In this document: in pieces, positions 8,101 to 16,854 of the stretch | Layout: every line of letters starts with the position of its first letter | Position numbering within the stretch: the stretch's first letter is position 1 | NCBI GenBank assembly: GCA_002300355.1 | Contig: NSGV01000002.1 | Coordinates: 1,364,001 to 1,428,000, forward strand | Direction of reading: 5' to 3' | DNA: 64,000 nucleotides | DNA from: Streptomyces sp. TLI_235 | GTDB taxonomy: Bacteria > Actinomycetota > Actinomycetes > Streptomycetales > Streptomycetaceae | Program-made: the position numbers and the translations under genes | The notes under the pieces: model-generated | Told to the model about the DNA's origin: nothing | The model's input: the letters and a program-made list of their open reading frames with translations, nothing else | Databases searched by the model: none

Positions 8101-8598
8101 ATGATTCGCATCGGCAAGCGCACCCTGGCCGTCGGTTCCGCCACCGCCCTCCTCGCGGCGGGTGGGGCGGTCACCGCCGCACAAGGCGTCCAGGCCGCAC
8201 CCGCGACCCCCACCTGCCAGGCCGGCGACCTGTACCTGGCCGTCGGCAGCCCGCAGGGCGCCGCGGGGTCCTTCCTCTACCCGGTGGAGTTCACCAACAC
8301 CTCCACCCACTCCTGTGCGCTGCGCGGTTACCCCGGTGTCAGCGTGCTCACGACCGGCCACGCCATGATCGGTGCGCCGGCCGCCCGCAACGGCGTCCCG
8401 GTGAGCACGGTGGTTCTCGCACCGGCCGGCACCGTGGCGGCGACGATCCGTACCAACGACCCGGGTGTCGTCCCGAGCTGCCGGACGACCTCGACCTACC
8501 TCGGGGTGTATCCGCCCGCGAGCACCCAGCAGATGCTCGTCCCGTTCCACCTGCGGGTGTGCGGGGTGTTCGAGATCAGCCCGGTGCAGAGCTCCTGA
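8101..8598 (+). CDS. DUF4232 domain-containing secreted protein
   Basis: A 165-residue protein with a signal peptide (MIRIGKRTLAVGSATALLAAGG, cleavage near QAAPA). The mature DUF4232 domain is recognised by PVEFTNTSTHSCALRGYPGVSVL and a C-terminal LVPFHLRVCGVFEISPV, with Cys pairs likely to form disulfides. The family is abundant in actinomycetes and has no known function. GGGGGA lies 4-9 nt before ATG 8101. The next gene follows after 50 bp but has its own -10 element. Confidence 0.85.
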   Translation: MIRIGKRTLAVGSATALLAAGGAVTAAQGVQAAPATPTCQAGDLYLAVGSPQGAAGSFLYPVEFTNTSTHSCALRGYPGVSVLTTGHAMIGAPAARNGVPVSTVVLAPAGTVAATIRTNDPGVVPSCRTTSTYLGVYPPASTQQMLVPFHLRVCGVFEISPVQSS

Positions 8599-8648
8599 CC
8601 GCGGCGCCGGACGGGGCCGCGGCCCGTTCGGCCTAGAATCGGCGCATC

Positions 8649-10286
8649 ATGAGCGCCACTCTCGTAGTCAAGGACCTTGCCGCCGGCCACGGCGAGCGCA
8701 CCCTCTTCGCCGGGCTCGACCTGGTGGTCGCGCCCGGCGACGTGATCGGCCTGGTCGGGGTGAACGGGGCCGGCAAGTCGACGCTGCTGCGTCTGCTGGC
8801 CGGCCTGGACACGCCGGAGGGCGGTGAGCTGCGGCTGAGCCCGCCGACCGCGAACGTGGGTCACCTGCCGCAGGAGCCGGAGCGCCGCCCCGGCGAGTCG
8901 GTGCGTGACTTCCTGGCCCGGCGGACGGGTGTGGCGGCCGCGCAGGCGGCCCTGGACGAGGCCACCGAGGGCCTGGTGGAGGGCCGTCCCGGTGCGGACG
9001 ACGCCTACGCGGCGAGCCTGGACCGCTGGCTGGACCTGGGCGGCGCCGACCTGGAGGAGCGGGCCGAGGAGGTCGCCGACCAGCTCGGGCTGAAGGTCTC
9101 GCTGGACCTGCCGATGACGGCGCTCTCCGGCGGCCAGGCCGCCCGGGCCGGCCTGGCCTCGCTGCTGCTGTCGCGCTACGACGTGTTCCTGCTGGACGAG
9201 CCCACGAACGACCTGGACCTGGAAGGCCTGGAGCGGCTGGAGGCCTTCGTCAAGGGGCTGCGCGCGGGCACCGTGCTGATCAGCCACGACCGCGAGTTCC
9301 TGGCCCGGACGGTGACCCGGGTGCTGGAGCTGGACCTGCACCAGCAGCAGGTCAACGTCTACGGCGGCGGCTACGAGGCGTACCTGGAGGAACGGGCGGT
9401 GGCCCGCCGGCACGCCCGCGAGCAGTACGACGACTACGCCGACACCAAGGCCGGCCTGGAGGCCCGGGCGCAGATGCAGCGCAACTGGATGGAGCACGGC
9501 GTCCGCAATGCCCGGCGCAAGGGCAGCGACAACGACAAGAAGGCGCGGGCGACCCGTGCCGAGTCGACGGAGAAGCAGGCCTCGAAGGCCCGGCAGACGC
9601 AGCGGATGATCGAGCGGCTGGACGTGGTCGAGGAGCCGCGCAAGGAGTGGGAGCTGCGGATGGAGATCGCCGCCGCGCCGCGCTCCGGCGCGGTCGTGGC
9701 CACTCTGCGCGGTGCCTCCGCCCGGCGCGGGGACTTCTCCTTCGGTCCGGTGGACCTGCAGATCGACTGGGCGGACCGGGTGGCGATCACCGGGGTGAAC
9801 GGCGCCGGCAAGTCGACGATGCTGGCCGCACTGCTGGGCCGGCTCGAACTGGACGGCGGCAGCGCCGTGCTGGGTTCGGGCGTGGTGGTCGGTGAGGTGG
9901 ACCAGGCGCGTGGGCTGTTCCTCGGCGAGGAGCCGCTGTCGGCCGCGTTCGCGGCGGCGGTGCCGGAGCTCAGCGACGAGGAGGTGCGTACGCTGCTGGC
10001 CAAGTTCGGGCTGAAGGCGGTGCACGTGCTGCGTCCGGCGGGCACGCTGTCGCCGGGCGAGCGGACGCGGGCGGCGCTGGCGCTGCTGCAGGCCCGCGGG
10101 GTGAACCTGCTGGTGCTGGACGAGCCGACCAACCACCTGGACCTGCCGGCGATCGAGCAGTTGGAGTCGGCGCTGGCCTCGTACACCGGGACGCTGCTGC
10201 TGGTGACGCACGACCGGCGGATGCTGGAGGCGGTCACGGTGAACCGCCGGCTGGTGGTCGAGGACGGCCGGGTCCGCGAGCTCTGA
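8649..10286 (+). CDS. ABC-F family ATP-binding protein (second copy, Uup/EttA-like)
   Basis: A 545-residue two-domain ATPase. Walker A motifs are GVNGAGKST in both halves, signatures LSGGQAARA and LSPGERTRA, and Walker B FLLDEPTND and LVLDEPTNH. A charged helical linker (about residues 240-330, with HGVRNARRKGSDNDKKAR) separates the domains. It differs from the first ABC-F protein in linker and signature, so it is not a recent duplicate. TAGAAT (8634-8639) sits 9 nt before ATG 8649 with no Shine-Dalgarno sequence, suggesting a leaderless or near-leaderless message. Likely a housekeeping translation factor; a resistance role is possible. Confidence 0.9.
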   Translation: MSATLVVKDLAAGHGERTLFAGLDLVVAPGDVIGLVGVNGAGKSTLLRLLAGLDTPEGGELRLSPPTANVGHLPQEPERRPGESVRDFLARRTGVAAAQAALDEATEGLVEGRPGADDAYAASLDRWLDLGGADLEERAEEVADQLGLKVSLDLPMTALSGGQAARAGLASLLLSRYDVFLLDEPTNDLDLEGLERLEAFVKGLRAGTVLISHDREFLARTVTRVLELDLHQQQVNVYGGGYEAYLEERAVARRHAREQYDDYADTKAGLEARAQMQRNWMEHGVRNARRKGSDNDKKARATRAESTEKQASKARQTQRMIERLDVVEEPRKEWELRMEIAAAPRSGAVVATLRGASARRGDFSFGPVDLQIDWADRVAITGVNGAGKSTMLAALLGRLELDGGSAVLGSGVVVGEVDQARGLFLGEEPLSAAFAAAVPELSDEEVRTLLAKFGLKAVHVLRPAGTLSPGERTRAALALLQARGVNLLVLDEPTNHLDLPAIEQLESALASYTGTLLLVTHDRRMLEAVTVNRRLVVEDGRVREL

Positions 10287-10338
10287 GACCGCGGACCGCG
10301 CCCTGCCGGAGGTCTGTACCACCGGCCCGCCGTGTGCT

Positions 10339-10546
10339 GTGCTGACGGACGAGCGGCGGCTGCGAGAGGCCGGGCTGGCGACGCTGACGCACACGCCGAG
10401 CCCGATGCGCTTTCCTGAACGGGGTCTGCGACCGGCCGGCCGAGGAGCGGGCGGCGTACGTGATCCCGGTCGGCCACCCGGCGGACGGGGCGTGGGTTCC
10501 GGACCTGCGACGCAAGGGGCTGGAGGAAGTCCTGGTGCGGTTGTGA
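10339..10546 (+). pseudogene. Nitroreductase C-terminal remnant, truncated and frameshifted
   Basis: From 10339 the frame reads ERRLREAGLATLTHTPSPMRF. After TTTC near 10411-10416 the next frame continues LNGVCDRPAEERAAYVIPVG, then HPADGAWVPDLRRKGLEEVL to TGA 10544. Together these match the C-terminus of nitroreductase-family flavoproteins (GLATLTHTPSPM...PVGHPA). One extra base breaks the frame, and the N-terminal FMN-binding two-thirds is absent. It is not functional. Confidence 0.7.
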
Positions 10547-10646
10547 AGAGAGTGGCGGGCACGGGCCGCACACCGGCGCGCGGCCGGATCCGGCACGCCG
10601 GGAAAGCCGTTGAAGGCGCCGCCGGCCCGCACCGATAATCCTTGTC

Positions 10647-11246
10647 ATGAACCACACTGCCGACGTTCCTGACACCGGTCCGCGCCCGGTGTCCGCCGCC
10701 CGTCCGCCGGAGCTGCTGCCGCTGCCGCTCGGCGCGTCGCTCCGGCGCCGCCGGGTGGCGGACGCGGCCGCGCTCAACGAGGCCGTCCGCGCCAATCTGG
10801 AGCATCTGCGCCCGTGGATGCCGTGGGCGGGGGCGGCGCCCAGCATGGAGCACAGCATCGAGATGTCCCGGGCCGGCGAGGAGGTCTGGGACTCGGGCAC
10901 CGACTTCATGTACGTGCTCACCCCGGACGCCGAACCGGGCGAGGTGATCGGTGCGTTCGGCCTGCACGGGCGGATCGGGCCGGGCGCGCTGGAGATCGGC
11001 TACTGGGTCGCCGAGGGGCACGTCGGCCGCGGCCTGGCCACGGCGGGCGCGCGGGCGCTCACCGAGGCCGCGCTGGCCCTGCCGGGCGTCGGGCGGGTGG
11101 AGATCCACTGCGACGAGGCCAACACGGCGAGCGCGGCCGTCCCCCGGAGGCTCGGCTACCGGCTGGACCGGGTCGACGAGGCACTGATCACCGCGCCGTC
11201 CGAGACCGGCCGCAAGCTGATCTGGGTGATGGACGGGACGGCCTGA
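10647..11246 (+). CDS. GNAT family N-acetyltransferase (RimJ/RimL type)
   Basis: A 199-residue acetyl-CoA-dependent transferase. It has the RimL-like start LRRRRVADAAALNEAVRANL and HLRPWMPWA, a core strand ALEIGYWVAEGHVGRG, and motif A GRGLATAGARALTEAAL that binds acetyl-CoA. The C-terminal NTASAAVPRRLGY is also typical, although Asn-x-x-S-x-x-V usually reads N-x-x-S-x-x-V-x-E-K-L-G. The acceptor is probably a protein N-terminus or a small amine. GATAAT (10634-10639) lies 7 nt before the ATG with no Shine-Dalgarno, so the message is probably leaderless. Confidence 0.87.
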   Translation: MNHTADVPDTGPRPVSAARPPELLPLPLGASLRRRRVADAAALNEAVRANLEHLRPWMPWAGAAPSMEHSIEMSRAGEEVWDSGTDFMYVLTPDAEPGEVIGAFGLHGRIGPGALEIGYWVAEGHVGRGLATAGARALTEAALALPGVGRVEIHCDEANTASAAVPRRLGYRLDRVDEALITAPSETGRKLIWVMDGTA

Positions 11247-11277
11247 GGCACTCGCTCCGAGGCACTCGGGGTGGCAC

Positions 11278-11331
11278 CACCAGGGGCGCTGCGGGCACCT
11301 CCCGGCCGAGGTGCCCCCAGCGCCCCTGGTG
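11278..11331. terminator. Strong bidirectional hairpin (about 24-bp stem)
   Basis: CACCAGGGGCGCTG and its exact complement enclose a further 10-bp arm with one mismatch and the loop CCGGCC. It lies between the convergent GNAT and aldo/keto reductase genes. Related CAGGGGCGC strings occur at 49885 and 63500. Confidence 0.8.
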
Positions 11332-11345
11332 CGGCTGCTCCGGTC

Positions 11346-12302
11346 TCAGTAGCGGTCGCCGACCGGGGCGGGCAGGGCGTCCAGTTCGGCGAGGTCCTCG
11401 GCGGAGAGCCGCACCTCGGCCGAGGCGGCGTTGTCCGCGAGGTACGCGGGCGTCTTGGTGCCCGGGATCGGGATCACCAGGCGGCCCTGGGCGAGCACCC
11501 AGGCGAGCGCCACCTGGGCGGCCGTCGCGCCGATCCGCTCGGCGATCTCCCGGACCTTCGCCACCAGCGCCAGGTTGGCCTCCAGGGCCTCGGCCTGGAA
11601 GCGCGGCAGGGTGGCCCGCCAGTCGTCGGCCGGCAGGTCGCCGGTCGAGGTGAAGCGGCCGGCCAGGAAGCCCCGGCCGAGCGGGGAGAACGGCAGGAAG
11701 GCGATCCCGTTGGCCTCGGTGTAGGGCAGCACCTCGGCGAGCGCGTCCCGGGTCCAGAGCGAGAGCTCGGACTGCACGGAGGCGACCGGGTGGACGGCCT
11801 GCGCCCGCCGGATCTCCTCCACCGAGGCCTCCGAGAGGCCGATCCGCAGCGCCTTGCCGGCCGTGACGGCCTCGGCGAGCGCGCCCCAGGTCTCCTCGAT
11901 CGGGACCTTCGGGTCGACCCGGTGCAGCTGGTAGAGGTCGACGTGGTCGGTGCCGAGCCGACGCAGGCTGTCGTCGATCGCCTTCCGTACGTGCTCGGGC
12001 CGCCCGTCGTTGCCGACCCGCGCGCCGCCGGTGCCGGGCACCAGGCCGACCTTGGTGGCCAGCACCGCGCGGTCGCGGTACGGGCCGGCCAGCGCCTTGC
12101 CGACCAGCTCCTCGTTGTCGTACGGGCCGTAGATGTCGGCGGTGTCGATCAGGGTGACCCCGAGGTCCAGCGCGGTGCGGACGACCTCGACCGAGGTGGT
12201 GTCGTCCCGGCCGTTGGGGTCGTACGCCCAGGTCATCCCCATGCAGCCCAGGCCGACCACTCCGACCTCGGGGCCGCCGGTGCCGAGCGTGGTGGTACGC
12301 AT
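11346..12302 (-). CDS. Aldo/keto reductase
   Basis: A 318-residue NADPH-dependent carbonyl reductase. The barrel holds the tetrad Asp/Tyr in DTADIYGPYDNEE, Lys in LATKVGLV and His in LYQLHRVDP. The C-terminal IPIPGTKTPAYLADN binds the cofactor phosphate. It resembles the YdbC/IolS-like group; the substrate is unknown. It is divergent from the chitinase. A MerR-style promoter with a GAGTGCACTC palindrome in its spacer lies just upstream, implying induction by an unidentified MerR-family regulator. Confidence 0.9.
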   Translation of the reverse strand: MRTTTLGTGGPEVGVVGLGCMGMTWAYDPNGRDDTTSVEVVRTALDLGVTLIDTADIYGPYDNEELVGKALAGPYRDRAVLATKVGLVPGTGGARVGNDGRPEHVRKAIDDSLRRLGTDHVDLYQLHRVDPKVPIEETWGALAEAVTAGKALRIGLSEASVEEIRRAQAVHPVASVQSELSLWTRDALAEVLPYTEANGIAFLPFSPLGRGFLAGRFTSTGDLPADDWRATLPRFQAEALEANLALVAKVREIAERIGATAAQVALAWVLAQGRLVIPIPGTKTPAYLADNAASAEVRLSAEDLAELDALPAPVGDRY

Positions 12303-12339
12303 CTGTTCCTCCTCGGGTGGTGATCGGTTCGCGGGACCA

Positions 12340-12370
12340 AGCCTGCCGGTTGGAGTGCACTCGAGGTCAA
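12340..12370 (-). promoter_or_regulatory. MerR-type promoter of the aldo/keto reductase
   Basis: On the minus strand TTGACC (12370-12365), a long 19-bp spacer containing the palindrome GAGTGCACTC, then CAGGCT (12345-12340). An overlong spacer with central dyad is the hallmark of promoters twisted into shape by MerR-family activators. No merR gene is in the window. Confidence 0.6.
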
Positions 12371-12454
12371 GTGGCTTTCGACGGCATGTCAGCAGGTGGA
12401 GCCGTACCGGACCTTAAGGGCGCCGTAAGCCTCGCCGAGGAGGCGCTCGGAGGG

Positions 12455-12481
12455 TTGACGTGCCCAGATGGTCTAGTCCAT
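12455..12481 (+). promoter_or_regulatory. Chitinase promoter with DasR-type operator (dre)
   Basis: TTGACG (12455-12460) is a -35 box. ATGGTCTAGTCCAT (12468-12481) closely follows the DasR-responsive element (ACTGGTCTAGACCAGT-like) known before streptomycete chitinase genes. DasR represses until glucosamine-6-phosphate accumulates. The -10 box is not clear. Confidence 0.7.
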
Positions 12482-12576
12482 TTTGTGTGAGCGGCGCCGC
12501 CCTCCGACTCCCCGCCCCCGACCGCGCTCCCCCACATCCGCGCGGCCGGCGGGCCACGTCCCGAAAGGCACTCCCC

Positions 12577-14124
12577 ATGCCACGCGCGCTCCACCGCCAT
12601 GCCGCCCGCCGCAAGGGCCGCATCGCCGCTGCCGCCTGCGCGGCCGCTCTCGCCGCGGGCGGCCTCTCCGTCCTCGCGTCCGGCGCCGACGCGGCCGCCC
12701 CCAACCTGCTCGCCAACCCCGGCCTGGAGAGCGGTTCGCTCAGCCCGTGGACCTGCTCCGCCGGCACCGGCTCCGTGGTCAACACCGGTGCGCACGGCGG
12801 CACCTACGCACTGCGGGGGGCCGCGTCCAACAGCGACACCGCCCAGTGCACGCAGACCGTCGCCGTCCAGCCGAACACCACCTACAGCCTCTCCGCCTGG
12901 GTGCAGGGCCAGTACGTCTACCTCGGCGCCAGCGGCAACGGCGTCACCGACCCGGCCACCTGGACGCCCGGCGGCAGCAGCTGGCAGCAGCTGAGCACCA
13001 GCTTCAAGACCGGCCCCGCCACCACCAGCGTCACCGTCTACCTGCACGGCTGGTACGGCCAGGGCGCCTACCTGGCCGACGACCTGGCCCTCTCCGGCCC
13101 CGGCGGCAACCCGACCACCACGCCCACCGCCACCCCGACCACGACACCGACCACGACACCGACCACGACACCGACCACGACGCCGACCGCCACCCCCACC
13201 TCGACGCCCACGTCGACCCCCACCTCGACGCCGACCGGCCCCGCGGTGGCCGTCCCGGTCGCGCCGTACGTCGACATGGGCGCCTGGCCCACCCCCTCGC
13301 TGACCGGGATGGCGAGCGCCGGCAACCTCAAGTCCTTCACTCTCGCCTTCGTGACCTCGACCGGCTGCAAGGCCAGCTGGTTCAACGCCTACGACCCGCG
13401 CACCGGCTGGGGCAAGGACCAGATCGACGCGATCCGGGCGGCCGGCGGGGACGTCAAGGTCTCCTTCGGCGGCGCCTCCGGCACCGAACTCGCCCAGGCC
13501 TGCTCCACCGTGGACTCGCTGTTCGCCGAGTACGACGCCGTGGTCAAGGCCTACAACCTGAGGTACGTCGACTTCGACATCGAGGGCGCGGCCGTGCCCG
13601 ACACCGCCGCCAACGCCCGCCGCGGCGCCGCGCTCGCCAAGCTTCAGCAGGCCCACCCCGGCCTGAAGGTCTCCTTCACCCTGCCGGTGCTGCCCGAGGG
13701 CCTCACCGCCGACGGCCTCGCCGTGGTCCGCGCGACCCGGGACGCCGGGGTCGCCGTCGACCTGGTGAACGTCATGGCGATGGACTACAACCGGCCCTCG
13801 ACCGACTACGGCACCGACGCCGTGCAGGCCGCCCAGTCCACCCGCGACCAGCTCGCCGGCCTCTACCCCGGTAAGAGCGACGCCCAGCTGTGGGCGATGA
13901 CCGGCGTCACCCCGATGCTCGGCGAGAACGACGACCACGGCATCTACAACCAGGACGACGCCCGGCAGTTGGTCGCCTTCGCGCAGCAGCACCACCTCGG
14001 CATGCTGTCCTTCTGGGAGATGGGCCGCGACGCCAACGCCTGCACCGGCGCGCTCTACAAGTGCACCAACGTCCCGCAGAGCCCGTACGAGTTCTCGAAG
14101 ATCTTCGCGCAGTACCGGGGCTGA
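12577..14124 (+). CDS. Secreted chitinase, GH18 with N-terminal carbohydrate-binding domain
   Basis: A 515-residue extracellular chitin hydrolase. The signal peptide runs from MPRALHRHAARRKGR through an Ala-rich core to GADAA. A jelly-roll binding module (NLLANPGLESGSLSPW...) follows. A Thr/Pro linker is encoded by tandem repeats (about 13110-13230). The GH18 barrel carries YVDFDIEG, whose Glu is the proton donor, and MAMDYN and SFWEMGRD near the substrate cleft. ATG 12577 is preferred over GTG 12460 because GAAAGG lies 8 nt upstream and the signal peptide starts there. A DasR-type operator predicts induction by chitin breakdown products. Confidence 0.93.
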   Translation: MPRALHRHAARRKGRIAAAACAAALAAGGLSVLASGADAAAPNLLANPGLESGSLSPWTCSAGTGSVVNTGAHGGTYALRGAASNSDTAQCTQTVAVQPNTTYSLSAWVQGQYVYLGASGNGVTDPATWTPGGSSWQQLSTSFKTGPATTSVTVYLHGWYGQGAYLADDLALSGPGGNPTTTPTATPTTTPTTTPTTTPTTTPTATPTSTPTSTPTSTPTGPAVAVPVAPYVDMGAWPTPSLTGMASAGNLKSFTLAFVTSTGCKASWFNAYDPRTGWGKDQIDAIRAAGGDVKVSFGGASGTELAQACSTVDSLFAEYDAVVKAYNLRYVDFDIEGAAVPDTAANARRGAALAKLQQAHPGLKVSFTLPVLPEGLTADGLAVVRATRDAGVAVDLVNVMAMDYNRPSTDYGTDAVQAAQSTRDQLAGLYPGKSDAQLWAMTGVTPMLGENDDHGIYNQDDARQLVAFAQQHHLGMLSFWEMGRDANACTGALYKCTNVPQSPYEFSKIFAQYRG

Positions 14125-14139
14125 CGCCCCTCCTCGTCC

Positions 14140-14169
14140 GGGCCGGTGCCCCGCCGGGGGCACCGGCCC
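14140..14169 (+). terminator. 13-bp hairpin after chitinase
   Basis: GGGCCGGTGCCCC and its complement with a GCCG loop, 16 nt after the chitinase stop. Confidence 0.75.
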
Positions 14170-14270
14170 CTCACGTCGGATCGAACATCTGACGGACACT
14201 CACACCCCTGGTGCATCATGGGCTGCGTTTTGACCACAGGTCGCCGACCCACCCAGGAGGACCCTCGCGC

Positions 14271-15149
14271 ATGTCCCTCGACCGCGCCCTGCCGCGCCGC
14301 GCCTGGCACCACCTCGAACCGCTGCACGCGATCCTCTACTACGCACCCGAGGCCTTCGCCGAGGCTGCGGCGCTCGGCTACGACACCGCCACCCGCTGGC
14401 CCAGCTACTTCGCCTGGCGGACGGCCCCGTTCGGCGCCGCGAGCGCCGAACTCGCCACCGCGCTCTGCTACGGCTTCAGCCCAGCCGCCGTCGCCCGGCA
14501 CGTCCCGGCCGCCTGGTCGGTGGCCGCGCCCGAGCAGGTCCTCGCGGCACGGCTGCGCGCCGTGGACGCCTTCTACCGCGGTCTGCTCGGCGGTGCCGGC
14601 CTCCCCGACCTCGCCGGGGCCGCCGAACTCGCCCGCGCCGCGGCCGAGTCCGCCGTCACCGCCGGACGCCCGCTGGCCGCCGCCAACTCCGCGCTCGACT
14701 GGCCGGACGAGCCGCACCTGGTGATCTGGCAGGCCGCCACCGTGCTGCGCGAGCACCGCGGCGACGGCCACCTCGTCGCCCTGCAGGCGGCCGGCCTCGA
14801 CCCGTGCGAGTCGCTGGTCTCGCTCGCCGCCACCGGCGCGGTGGCCGTGCCGGACTTCGCCGGCCGCGGCTGGACGGACGAGGAGTGGGCCGCCGCCGCC
14901 GAACGGCTGGCCTCCCGCGGCTGGCTGGACGCCGACGGCCGGGCCACCGAGCGCGGCCGGGCCGGTCGCAACGAGGTCGAACGGCTCACCGACCAGCTCG
15001 CCGCCGGCCCCTGGGAGAGCCTCGGCGCCGACCGCACCCGGCGCCTGCTGGACGGCCTCGGCCCGCTCTTCCTCACCGTGGTGAGAGCCGGGCTGTTCCC
15101 GGCCGGCGGCACCCTCGGCATCATGACCGTTCCCGCGCCCACCTGGTGA
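14271..15149 (+). CDS. SCO6745 family protein
   Basis: A 292-residue soluble protein of the SCO6745 family. Diagnostic blocks are RRAWHHLEPLHAILYYAPEA, ATALCYGFSPAAVARHVPAAW, LDWPDEPHLVIWQAATVLRE and HRGDGHLVALQAAGL. The C-terminal RGWTDEEWAAAAERLASRGW looks like a winged-helix-like module. No activity is established. AGGAGG (14255-14260) fixes ATG 14271; an upstream in-frame ATG at 14211 has no site. The gene appears monocistronic. Confidence 0.85.
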   Translation: MSLDRALPRRAWHHLEPLHAILYYAPEAFAEAAALGYDTATRWPSYFAWRTAPFGAASAELATALCYGFSPAAVARHVPAAWSVAAPEQVLAARLRAVDAFYRGLLGGAGLPDLAGAAELARAAAESAVTAGRPLAAANSALDWPDEPHLVIWQAATVLREHRGDGHLVALQAAGLDPCESLVSLAATGAVAVPDFAGRGWTDEEWAAAAERLASRGWLDADGRATERGRAGRNEVERLTDQLAAGPWESLGADRTRRLLDGLGPLFLTVVRAGLFPAGGTLGIMTVPAPTW

Positions 15150-15319
15150 CGGAGCGCAGGCCGCCGGACGCCGCCGGTTAATCGATACCGGCCTGACAGT
15201 GGCGCTCGCTAGGCTCCGAGCACCGCCGGGGCGGCCGGACTCACGGCGGCTCCGGCGGTGTACCCGCGAGCCCGGCCACCACCGCCGGGCCGCCGACACC
15301 GAGCCCGAACGGAGGGGCC

Positions 15320-16729
15320 GTGCCACCGCTGACCACCGAGCTTTCCGAGGACGAACTCGCGGCCTACGAGCACACCGTGGCCCGCCTGCGGCGGCTGCCC
15401 GTGGACCACCCCGTGCGGGTGCGGGCCGAGAAGACCGCGAGTGTGCTCGTCCGCGAAGGCCGCCGTCGGCGCCGCCAGCACTCCCAGGACGCCGCCCGCG
15501 CCGCCGACGCCGCGCTGGTCGCCCGCACCGCCACCGGCGCCCCCGACCGGCGCGAGGACGCGCCGCTCGCCGGCCCGGACCGGGCCGCCGCGCCGCTCGG
15601 CACACTGGCGCGCTCCCACCACTGCTACATCTGCAAGTCGTCCTATCGACAACTCGACGGTTTCTACCACCGGCTCTGCCCCGACTGCGCGGCCGACAAC
15701 ACCGCCCGCCGCAGGCTGAGCACCGACCTGCGCGGCCGCCGCGTCCTGCTCACCGGCGGCCGGGTGAAGATCGGCTTCCAGCTGGCGCTGATGATGCTCC
15801 GCGACGGCGCCGACCTCACCGTCACCAGCCGCTTCCCCGGCGACACCGTGCGCCGCTTCCGGGCCGTCCGGGACAGCGCCGAGTGGTGGGACCGGTTCCG
15901 GGTGGTCGGCATCGACCTGCGCGACCCGCGGCAGGTCCTCGGCCTCTGCGAGCGGCTGCACGCCGAGGGGCAGCCGCTGGACATCCTGGTCAACAACGCC
16001 GCCCAGACCATACGGCGGCCCCCGGAGGCGTACGCGCTGCTCACCGCCGGCGAGCAGGCCGCCCTGCCGGAGGGCGCCCGGGTCCTGCACGCGCCCGGCT
16101 TCCGGCCGATGCCCGCGCTCACATCGGCCTGGCCGACCGCCGAACTGGAGTCCGCCCCGGGCGGCCGCGCGTCCGTGGCCGACGGCCTGCTCCCGGCGGC
16201 GCTGCCGCCACGCGCCGACGAGGCCGGGCTGCTGCCGGACACCCGGGAGCACAACTCCTGGTCGGCGAAGCTCGGTTCGCTCGACCCGGCCGAGCTGCTG
16301 GAGGTGCAGCTGGTCAACGCGGTCGCCCCGGCGCTGCTCTGCGACCGGCTGCTGCCACTGCTGCTCGCCTCGCCGCACCCCAACCGCTACATCGTCAACG
16401 TGACCGCCGTGGAGGGCCGGTTCGCCGTCCGCAACAAGACGCCCGACCATCCGCACACCAACATGGCCAAGGCCGCGCTCAACATGCTGACCCGCACCAG
16501 CGCGGCGGAACTCGCCAAGCAGGGCGTCCACCTGTGCGCCGTCGACACCGGCTGGATCACCGACGAGACGCCCGCCCCGGTGAAGACCCGGAAGGCCGCC
16601 GCCGGGTTCCGCACGCCGCTGGACATCGTGGACGGCGCGGCCCGGATCTACGACCCGATCGTCCGCGGCGAGGCCGGCGCGCCGGTCTCCGGCGTGTTCC
16701 TCAAGGACTACCGGGAGGCCGCCTGGTGA
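15320..16729 (+). CDS. SDR-family oxidoreductase with N-terminal zinc ribbon
   Basis: A 469-residue protein. The first 100 residues are charged. A CxxC...CxxC ribbon (HCYICKSS...LCPDCAADN) comes next, then a Rossmann domain with VLLTGGRVKIGFQLAL for NAD(P) and DILVNNAAQT. The C-terminal half contains VQLVNAVAPALL, NVTAVEGRF and HPHTNMAKAALNM. The usual SDR Tyr-x-x-x-Lys reads Thr-Asn-Met-Ala-Lys here, so the catalytic Tyr is missing; this feature seems general to the subfamily as I remember it. The start is GTG 15320 with GGAGGGG upstream. The substrate is unknown. Confidence 0.82.
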   Translation: MPPLTTELSEDELAAYEHTVARLRRLPVDHPVRVRAEKTASVLVREGRRRRRQHSQDAARAADAALVARTATGAPDRREDAPLAGPDRAAAPLGTLARSHHCYICKSSYRQLDGFYHRLCPDCAADNTARRRLSTDLRGRRVLLTGGRVKIGFQLALMMLRDGADLTVTSRFPGDTVRRFRAVRDSAEWWDRFRVVGIDLRDPRQVLGLCERLHAEGQPLDILVNNAAQTIRRPPEAYALLTAGEQAALPEGARVLHAPGFRPMPALTSAWPTAELESAPGGRASVADGLLPAALPPRADEAGLLPDTREHNSWSAKLGSLDPAELLEVQLVNAVAPALLCDRLLPLLLASPHPNRYIVNVTAVEGRFAVRNKTPDHPHTNMAKAALNMLTRTSAAELAKQGVHLCAVDTGWITDETPAPVKTRKAAAGFRTPLDIVDGAARIYDPIVRGEAGAPVSGVFLKDYREAAW

Positions 16730-16854
16730 CCGCCGTCCCCGCCCCGTGACAGCCCGATCGGGGCACCCGCTCCGGCCGCCACCGGCCGGAGCGGGCGGCG
16801 GCGACCGGGTGGCGCTGTCTGCGTCCGGTCCCGGTCCGTGCCATGATTTCCCAC

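Noticed and set aside
8100..10300. DUF4232 gene and second ABC-F gene as one operon
   Set aside because: A TAGAAT box lies just before the ABC-F start, so independent transcription is more likely.
13110..13233. Tandem repeats that might be a CRISPR array or minisatellite
   Set aside because: They encode the Thr/Pro linker of the chitinase in frame; there are no spacers.
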